From Rhabdochromatium marinum (GTDB lineage Bacteria > Pseudomonadota > Gammaproteobacteria > Chromatiales > Chromatiaceae): 64,000 nucleotides of DNA. Position 1 is the stretch's first letter; each line of letters opens with the position of its first letter. Shown piece after piece: positions 57,912 through 64,000 of the stretch. Under the pieces are notes generated by a model that worked only from the letters and a program-made list of their open reading frames with translations, had not been told where the DNA came from and searched no databases. The translations under genes were made by a program, and so were the position numbers. The stretch is taken from positions 1-64,000 of the forward strand of contig NZ_NRRS01000017.1 of assembly GCF_016583795.1 (NCBI RefSeq). The letters are read 5' to 3'.

Positions 57912-59453
57912 ATGCCGATGCTTGATGGCCGTACCCTGATCCATGCCGATGATCTCATTGAGAGCGTGGCCGATGCCTTGCAATATATTTCCTATTTTCA
58001 TCCGCCGGATTTTCTCCAGGCGCTGCATCAGGCCTATTTGCGCGAGGAATCCCCGGCGGCCAAGGATGCCATGGCGCAACTGCTGGTCAATTCGCGGCTG
58101 TGCGCGCTGGGACAGCGGCCGATCTGTCAGGATACCGGGTTGGTGGTGGTGTTCGTGAAGGTAGGCATGCAGGTGTGCTGGGATCGGGAGGTCAGTCTGC
58201 AAGCGCTGATTGATGAAGGAGTGCGGCGCGCCTATCGCAATCCTGACAATCCGTTGCGTGCCTCCATGGTGTCGCCGCCGCTGGGCGCGCGGGTGAATAC
58301 CGGCGATAACACGCCGGCGGTGGTGCATGTCGAACTGGTGCCGGGGTCGTGCGTCGAGGTGCGCCTGGCAGCTAAGGGAGGTGGTTCGGAGAACAAGGCA
58401 CGCTTTGCCATTCTGAACCCCAGCGACAGTCTGGTCGATTGGGTGCTGGAGACCCTGCCTCAGCTCGGGGCCGGCTGGTGTCCGCCGGGGATGCTGGGCA
58501 TTGGCATTGGCGGCTCGGCCGAAAAGGCCATGCTGCTGGCCAAGGAGGCGCTGCTGGAGGACATTGATCTGCACGAGGTCCGGGCGCGCGGGCCGGCTGA
58601 TGACGTGGAACGCCTGCGGCTGGACTTGTACGAGAAGATTAACGCGCTCGGGATTGGGGCCCAGGGACTCGGGGGGCTGACCACGGTGTTGGATGTGAAA
58701 ATTCGCAGCTTCCCGACCCATGCCGCCTCGTTGCCGGTGGCGTTGATTCCCAACTGTGCTGCGACCCGGCATCTGCACTTCACTCTTGATGGTTCCGGTC
58801 CGGCGGACTTTGCGCCACCCCGGCTGGAGGACTGGCCGCAGATCGACTGGGATCCGGCCGCTGGCGCGCGGCGGGTGAATCTGAACGAGCTGACCCGAGC
58901 GTCGATTCGCGACTGGCGCGCTGGGGAGCGGCTGCTGCTGTCCGGGCGGGTGCTGACCGGTCGCGATGCGGCGCACAAGCGGCTGGTCGAAGCCCTGGAG
59001 CGCGGCGAGGAGCTGCCGGACGGGGTGGATCTGACCAATCGCTTCATCTATTACGTCGGTCCGGTGGATGCGGTGCGCGACGAAGTGGTAGGCCCGGCTG
59101 GCCCCACCACCTCAACCCGCATGGATAAATTTACCCCGCAACTGCTGGCGTGCACCGGACTGATCGGCATGATTGGCAAGGCTGAGCGCGGGCCGGCGGC
59201 CATTGAGGCGATTCAGCAGCAGGGGGCGGTGTATCTGATGGCGGTCGGTGGTGCGGCCTATCTGGTGGCACAAGCGGTGCGCCAGTCGCGCCTGATTGCC
59301 TTTGAGGATCTGGGCATGGAGGCAATCCGGGAATTTGAGCTTGAAGACATGCCGGTGATCGTTGCCGTTGACAGCCAGGGCGCAGCCATTCATCACAGCG
59401 GTCCGCAGCAATGGCAAGCACATATTGCCGGAGTGCCAGTGCGGGTGGAGTAG
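57912..59453 (+). CDS. fumA: fumarate hydratase class I
   Basis: 513-aa [4Fe-4S] hydratase interconverting fumarate and malate in the citric acid cycle. The cluster cysteines of single-chain class I fumarases can be placed at Cys72 (CQDTG), Cys190 (GWCPPGML) and Cys282 (IPNCAATRH). Their spacing matches E. coli FumA. Family blocks KGGGSENKA, GIGGSAEKAM and the C-terminal YVGPVDAVRDEVVGPAGPTT are complete. The ribosome site is weak, and an in-frame Met two codons later is possible. It stands alone before bciB, divergent from the CHAT gene. Confidence 0.93.
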   Translation: MPMLDGRTLIHADDLIESVADALQYISYFHPPDFLQALHQAYLREESPAAKDAMAQLLVNSRLCALGQRPICQDTGLVVVFVKVGMQVCWDREVSLQALIDEGVRRAYRNPDNPLRASMVSPPLGARVNTGDNTPAVVHVELVPGSCVEVRLAAKGGGSENKARFAILNPSDSLVDWVLETLPQLGAGWCPPGMLGIGIGGSAEKAMLLAKEALLEDIDLHEVRARGPADDVERLRLDLYEKINALGIGAQGLGGLTTVLDVKIRSFPTHAASLPVALIPNCAATRHLHFTLDGSGPADFAPPRLEDWPQIDWDPAAGARRVNLNELTRASIRDWRAGERLLLSGRVLTGRDAAHKRLVEALERGEELPDGVDLTNRFIYYVGPVDAVRDEVVGPAGPTTSTRMDKFTPQLLACTGLIGMIGKAERGPAAIEAIQQQGAVYLMAVGGAAYLVAQAVRQSRLIAFEDLGMEAIREFELEDMPVIVAVDSQGAAIHHSGPQQWQAHIAGVPVRVE

Positions 59454-59549
59454 TCAGCCCTGGCTTGAATCGCCTTTCCCGTGCGCGTAGCCTGCCGCTG
59501 CGCGTGATCAGTTTCGTTTTGTGCCAATCCATTGAATGAGGCCCACTGC

Positions 59550-60902
59550 ATGGCATCCGATTCCAGTACAGCCGCCAGTATTGCCACCTCCGGCGGCATT
59601 GATCCCGTCACCGGGCTTGACGCCGCCGATCTTGGCGTCCCGGCCAAGGGACTTAGAGAGCCAACTCTGCTGAGTCAGGACGAGCGCCTGCGCGGTCGGC
59701 CCAAGCTGTGCAGTGACTGCGGGCTGTGTGACAGTCAGTTCAAAACGCTGATGGCGTCCAGCTGCACCTTTGTGCGTCAGCACATCCCGGACATTGAGCA
59801 GCGTCTGCATGGGCGCACCCGCAGGGCCGGGGATGAGTTGTGCTTCGGTGTGTTTCGCAGCATGCATGCGGCGCGCATGCAGCAGCCGCAGCCGGGTGCG
59901 CAGTGGTCGGGTCTGGTGACCAGCCTGGGGGCGAAATTGCTTGAAACCGGGCAGGTGGAGGGTGTGATTACCGCCGCCTCGGCGCCCGGGACCCGCTTTG
60001 CGCCCCGGCCGATGCTGGCCCGCACGCCGGATGCGGTGCGCGCCAGTGCCGGTAACAAACCCTGTCTGTCGCCCAATCTGGCGTTGCTGGATCAGGTGCG
60101 CGAGGCCGGCATCCGTCGCCTGGCCTTTATTGGCACCGGCTGTCAGGTGCAGATTTTGCGCGCTGCCGAGCCGCAACTGCGCGCCGAACTGGGGCTGGAG
60201 CGGCTGGATGTGATCGGGATTCCGTGCAGCGACAATGTGACTTATCCGGATCTGCAATTCTTTTTGCATCAGGTATCGCGTTCGCCCGACACCATTGTGC
60301 ATTATGAGTTCATGCAGGATTACAGTCTGTGGATGCGCCATGATGATGGCGAGATCGAGCGGGTGAATTTCATTGACTTTCCCATGGACAAGCTCGATGG
60401 GGTGTTTCCGTCCGCCTGTCTGTCCTGCTTTGATTACGCCAACAGCCTGGCCGATATCACCATCGGTTATATGGGCGCGCGCCTGGGCTGGCAGTGGCTG
60501 CTGGTGCGCACCGAGCGCGGTCAGGCGCTCTTTGATCTGATTAAGCCACAGCTGGAGTTCCGCGAGCTTGACAGCGCGGGAGATCGCCGTCGGGGCATGC
60601 CACGCTACATCCACATGCTCGCCGAGCCACCCGGTAAGCCGCCCAAGCTGATTCGCAAGCTGATCGCCTTCTTACAGCGCCATCGTGGCCCACGGGGGCT
60701 GGAGTTCGCGCGCGCGGTGATCGAGATGAAACTCCTGCGCAATCTCCACTACCTGCGCACCCATTTCCCGCGCTTTGAGGCCCGGGTGGTGCATCCAGCT
60801 GTATATCAGGCGCTGGCGCCCTATGCGCAGGACTATGCAGATAGCTTTGGGCGGCCATTGGATCCCAAGGCCGCAACCAGCGTTTCTGACTCGAAGGGCT
60901 AA
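59550..60902 (+). CDS. bciB: ferredoxin-type 3,8-divinyl chlorophyllide 8-vinyl reductase
   Basis: 450-aa Fe-S flavoprotein of the F420-hydrogenase beta (FrhB) family that matches cyanobacterial/green-sulfur BciB. Aligning blocks: CSDCGLCDSQF near the N-terminus, GAQWSGLVTSL, GTGCQVQILRA, GIPCSDNVTYPDLQFFL, RSPDTIVHYEFMQD and CLSCFDYANSLADITIGYMG. Two Fe-S clusters and FAD are expected. The role is reduction of the 8-vinyl group in bacteriochlorophyll synthesis, so the host is phototrophic. The ATG at 59550 has GAGG eight bases upstream. The Met at 59532 is less likely. The next gene starts 13 bases after the stop. Confidence 0.88.
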   Translation: MASDSSTAASIATSGGIDPVTGLDAADLGVPAKGLREPTLLSQDERLRGRPKLCSDCGLCDSQFKTLMASSCTFVRQHIPDIEQRLHGRTRRAGDELCFGVFRSMHAARMQQPQPGAQWSGLVTSLGAKLLETGQVEGVITAASAPGTRFAPRPMLARTPDAVRASAGNKPCLSPNLALLDQVREAGIRRLAFIGTGCQVQILRAAEPQLRAELGLERLDVIGIPCSDNVTYPDLQFFLHQVSRSPDTIVHYEFMQDYSLWMRHDDGEIERVNFIDFPMDKLDGVFPSACLSCFDYANSLADITIGYMGARLGWQWLLVRTERGQALFDLIKPQLEFRELDSAGDRRRGMPRYIHMLAEPPGKPPKLIRKLIAFLQRHRGPRGLEFARAVIEMKLLRNLHYLRTHFPRFEARVVHPAVYQALAPYAQDYADSFGRPLDPKAATSVSDSKG

Positions 60903-60915
60903 CCGGCTGCACAGC

Positions 60916-62241
60916 ATGGCTTCATCCACGACAACCGGCGCTCTCTACGATCTGGTCACTGGCGATGAGGATGCGCGCGTCTGCAAGGACATTCCCGCCG
61001 CCTCCTGCCAGGATCAGCCGCGCAATTTCTTTGCCTATCTGCTGGCCAATTTGCTGACCAAGGTGGCCGATGAGCTGGCCAGCGCTCGGCTGCTGTTGCC
61101 CTGGCTGTTCGGTGCGCTGGGAGCACCGCTGGTGCTGGTGGGGTTTCTGGTGCCGATTCGCGAGGCCGGCGTGCTGCTGCCGCAATTGGCGGTGGCGGCG
61201 GTGATTCGCCAGCAGCCGTTGCGCAAGCCGGTGTGGATTCTGGGGGCCTTGTTGTCGGCAGCGGCGTTGGCGCTGATGGCGTTGGCGGCGGCGACGTTGA
61301 GCGGGGCGACTGCCGGTTGGATCATTCTGGCGCTGCTGGTGTTGTTCAGCCTGGCGCGCGGACTCTGTTCAGTTTCGGCCAAGGATGTGCTGGGCAAGAC
61401 GGTCTCCAAGTCGCGGCGGGGCCGGCTGATGGGCCTGTCCGCTGGCATCGCCGGTACGCTGACGCTGGCGGTGGGCTTTTATCTGGAGCTGGGGGTTCCG
61501 GCGCAGACGGGGGTTGGTGTTTTTGTAGCGCTGCTGGCGGTTGCGGCGGGGCTCTTTGCCTTGAGTGCGCTGGTGTTTCAGGGGATTCTCGAACAGCCGG
61601 GTGCGACCAGTGGCGGCGGCAATGCCTTGGATACAGCCCTGGAAAGCATTGGCCTGCTGAGGACGGATCCGCTGTTTCTGCGCTTCGTGCTGGTGCGCGT
61701 GGCGCTACTGAGCGTCGCCCTGACCGCGCCCTTCTATGTGCTGCTCGCCCAGCAGCACAGCGAGGGTCAGCTGGCCGGGCTGGGGCTGATGATAATTGCC
61801 AGCGGGCTGGCCAGCAGCCTGAGTGCACCGCTCTGGGGTTGGTTAAGTGACCACTCGGCACGCTGGGTCATGGTGCTGGCCGCCGCCCTGGCCGGAGTGC
61901 TGGGGCTGGTGACCTGGTGGCTGACGCTGCGACCGCAAGGCGTGGGTGCGGTGCTGCTGGGGCATCCACTCAGCTTTGCGACGCTCTTTTTGCTGCTGGG
62001 CATCGCCCATGCCGGCGTGCGCCTGGGGCGCAAGGTCTATCTGGTGGACATGGCCAGCGCCGAGCAGCGGGCGGCCATGGTGGCCGTCAGTAACACGGTC
62101 ATCGGGGGAGCGATGCTCATCGCTGGCCCCATTGGCCTGCTTGGCGATTATTTCGGCCCGGCACTGGTGGTACTGGTGCTGGGCCTGGGCGCCCTGCTGG
62201 CCTTTGGCCTGAAGGATGTTTCGGAGCCGGGCGATGGCTAG
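60916..62241 (+). CDS. major facilitator superfamily transporter
   Basis: 441-aa inner-membrane protein with about 12 hydrophobic helices after a roughly 40-residue polar N-terminus (ALYDLVTGDEDARVC). The MFS loop after TM2 reads RQQPLRKPVWILG, and a second positively charged loop, KTVSKSRRGRLMGLSAGIAG, lies between TM4 and TM5. WLSDHSARW is the matching mid-protein loop. The substrate is unknown. It is close behind bciB and may be co-transcribed, but it does not look like the PucC/LhaA light-harvesting family. The start at 60916 excludes an upstream ORF extension overlapping bciB. Confidence 0.85.
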   Translation: MASSTTTGALYDLVTGDEDARVCKDIPAASCQDQPRNFFAYLLANLLTKVADELASARLLLPWLFGALGAPLVLVGFLVPIREAGVLLPQLAVAAVIRQQPLRKPVWILGALLSAAALALMALAAATLSGATAGWIILALLVLFSLARGLCSVSAKDVLGKTVSKSRRGRLMGLSAGIAGTLTLAVGFYLELGVPAQTGVGVFVALLAVAAGLFALSALVFQGILEQPGATSGGGNALDTALESIGLLRTDPLFLRFVLVRVALLSVALTAPFYVLLAQQHSEGQLAGLGLMIIASGLASSLSAPLWGWLSDHSARWVMVLAAALAGVLGLVTWWLTLRPQGVGAVLLGHPLSFATLFLLLGIAHAGVRLGRKVYLVDMASAEQRAAMVAVSNTVIGGAMLIAGPIGLLGDYFGPALVVLVLGLGALLAFGLKDVSEPGDG

Positions 62242-62413
62242 GGAACCTGCCTGAGACTTACACAATGATAGTAGTATATAAAAATATTGTCTTCGTAAGC
62301 TCCAAATGATAATACCAATAAAAATCATGTGGTTATGGGTTTGTCGAGTGGGAATCGATACAGGTTCTCGGTGCTCAAATCGATGGACGGATGGCGTCTG
62401 AATAGAATAGCTG

Positions 62414-64000
62414 TCACAGAACGAATTTTTCCACGATCTCGTGTAAATGCTTTGCGTTTTGCGCTACAACCCGCTCACTCTCGGCGACCTGTTGCGCGGT
62501 GTTTACGGATAGATTGGCCACATCATTGATAGCTGTGATGTTCCGATTGATTTCTTCAGAAACTGCACGCTGTTCCTCTGTCGCACTTGCGATCTGAGTG
62601 GTCATATCGTTGATGCTGCTAACCGCCTCGCGAATACTGGCCAAGGATTGATCGGTGTCTTCTGCATGCTCCACCGTGGCGCGTGCCTTTTCCTCACTGG
62701 CCTTGATTGCCGTCACGGCCTCACTGCTGCCCTGTTGCAGTTGTACGATCATGGCCTGAATCTCGCCTGTCGATTCGGCAGTGCGAGAGGCTAATGAGCG
62801 CACCTCGTCGGCTACAACGGCAAAACCACGTCCTTGCTCACCGGCGCGTGCCGCCTCAATGGCGGCATTCAGAGCGAGCAGATTCGTTTGTTCCGCGATA
62901 CCGCGAATTACATCCAGAACCTGACCGATGTTGTCGCAGTTTACGCGCAGTTGGTCGATTGCCTCAGCCGTGTTTGAAACATCATCGGCCAACTCCCGAA
63001 TCGCTTTGATGGTTTTTGCGACGATTTGCTGACCTTGGTCGACCTCTTGGTCGGCATGCCGCGCAGCATCCGATGCGCTGCTGGTATTGTGAGAAATTTC
63101 CTGTACAGTCATCGCCATCTCGTTGATGGCGGTAGCCACTTGATCGACTTGCGATTGCTGCTCCGAGACCGTTCGATTGGTGATGCCGCAAGCATTACTC
63201 AGGGTATCGACCGTTGTTTGCAGCATCCCCGAGCTGTCGGATATTTTGCCAACAGACTGGCGTAGATTGTCCCGCATTGAATTGAGCGCGCGATCCAACT
63301 CGGCCAGCTCTGCATAGAGGTGTCCATTGTCGCTGGGTTTTTGACTTAAATCGTTGCCAGCAATAACCAGCGCTTGCTGGGTCAGCGACTTGAGCGGTCG
63401 AATCGCTTTCATGATCAACACCATGCCAAGGATCAGCACGCCCGCCAGCAGTGCGCTGCCCAGGATGGTTGCGGTTCGCGACAGCGATAAGGCATCGTTG
63501 AGATTGGCGCTTGTTCGCGTTTTGAGCGCATCTTCTCTTTCCAGAAGGGTTTCGACGCTTTCGCTCATGGCGGCAGCGGCAGCGTCGAATGTCGGCATAA
63601 AGGCATTGCCGCCGGTTGGTCCCTCTGAGATATAGCGGCGTGCCATGTCCTGACCTATGCTGTAGTAGTCCTCGAAGGTTTCCCTGAGTTTTCGGTACAG
63701 GTCCGCGCGATCCGGGTCACGATCGTTCAGTGCGTCAATGAGTGCACGCGCTTGGCGTGCGTGATTGGCAGCCTCGTCAAAACCATCGTTTAACCCATCC
63801 AGGCCACGGGTTGCGCTAATATCGGTCAGCCACTGCTGTACCTGGATCACATGCAGACGGAATGCCAGCGCATCAAACTGTAAGGGATCAGCCTCGACGA
63901 GTAGGTGCTTATTGGCCGTGGCCACCCGATCAGAAGCCCACCAATTAACAGCAATGAGGGTGATCGATAAAACGATCACGGTGACGACTTGTAGGCTAAT
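62414..64000 (-). CDS. methyl-accepting chemotaxis protein (5' end outside the window)
   Basis: At least 528 residues of a transmembrane chemoreceptor. The frame is open to the window edge (reading [20 protein letters not shown]), so the true start and part of the first membrane helix lie outside. A helical-bundle ligand domain (about 150 residues), a second membrane helix ([19 protein letters not shown]), a HAMP domain and a signalling coiled coil with the tip [37 protein letters not shown]-type sequence follow. A C-terminal CheR-tethering pentapeptide is absent. The ligand is unknown. The gap before it (62242-62413) is AT-rich and holds no gene that I can support. Confidence 0.93.
   Translation of the reverse strand: MSLQVVTVIVLSITLIAVNWWASDRVATANKHLLVEADPLQFDALAFRLHVIQVQQWLTDISATRGLDGLNDGFDEAANHARQARALIDALNDRDPDRADLYRKLRETFEDYYSIGQDMARRYISEGPTGGNAFMPTFDAAAAAMSESVETLLEREDALKTRTSANLNDALSLSRTATILGSALLAGVLILGMVLIMKAIRPLKSLTQQALVIAGNDLSQKPSDNGHLYAELAELDRALNSMRDNLRQSVGKISDSSGMLQTTVDTLSNACGITNRTVSEQQSQVDQVATAINEMAMTVQEISHNTSSASDAARHADQEVDQGQQIVAKTIKAIRELADDVSNTAEAIDQLRVNCDNIGQVLDVIRGIAEQTNLLALNAAIEAARAGEQGRGFAVVADEVRSLASRTAESTGEIQAMIVQLQQGSSEAVTAIKASEEKARATVEHAEDTDQSLASIREAVSSINDMTTQIASATEEQRAVSEEINRNITAINDVANLSVNTAQQVAESERVVAQNAKHLHEIVEKFVL

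Overview
The window looks like chromosome from a moderately GC-rich, phototrophic gammaproteobacterium, most likely a purple sulfur bacterium (Chromatiaceae). Support: a BciB-type 8-vinyl reductase of bacteriochlorophyll synthesis (59550-60902), a sulfide:quinone-reductase-family flavoprotein (37788-38924), an intact N-acetylglutaminylglutamine amide (NAGGN) osmolyte operon (20207-24849), which fits a salt-exposed organism, and gammaproteobacterial gene orders (ybeL/leuS-lptE-holA-proA-nadD; aroA-cmk-rpsA-ihfB; rpsF-rpsR-rplI). Genus is not claimed. No rRNA, tRNA, CRISPR array, IS element or phage gene was recognised.

Layout. 1-11.3 kb: a DUF1451 zinc-ribbon gene divergent from leuS, lptE, holA, proA and nadD, then an RND efflux adaptor/permease pair overlapping nadD. 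11.3-17.8 kb: a small ArnE/F-like membrane protein, mgtE, a degenerate ATPase-like unknown, an ArnA dehydrogenase-domain protein and ArnD (partial aminoarabinose/lipid A pathway), a class-I amidotransferase and tag. 17.7-25.9 kb: tmcA, divergent from the NAGGN operon, then an unknown gene. 26-33 kb: lytic transglycosylase, diguanylate cyclase, phosphopantetheinyl transferase, tex, grxD, rnt and an exported unknown. 33.4-41.7 kb: aroA-cmk-rpsA-ihfB, the SQR-like gene, a lipoprotein, the S6-S18-L9 operon and a YdjM-like membrane protein. 41.7-48.7 kb (minus strand): moaB-moeA-moaD, preceded by a signalling cluster of a PP2C response regulator, a hybrid kinase and a wrecked HD-GYP regulator. 48.8-53.6 kb (minus): glycine cleavage operon gcvT-H-PA-PB behind a tandem glycine riboswitch. 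53.7-57.7 kb (minus): a GC-rich two-gene cassette of a 1207-aa CHAT protease/STAND NTPase/TPR protein and a 123-aa partner. 57.9-64 kb: class I fumarase, bciB, an MFS transporter and a chemoreceptor cut by the window edge.

The most interesting accessory unit is the CHAT-STAND-TPR cassette. Its architecture (caspase-like protease, P-loop switch, near-identical 41-residue TPR array, small constant partner) matches the plan of predicted NTP-dependent biological conflict systems. Other points of interest are a response regulator reduced to receiver plus HD-GYP tail, an SQR-family protein apparently lacking the middle redox cysteine, and an ArnA without its formyltransferase half beside an intact ArnD.
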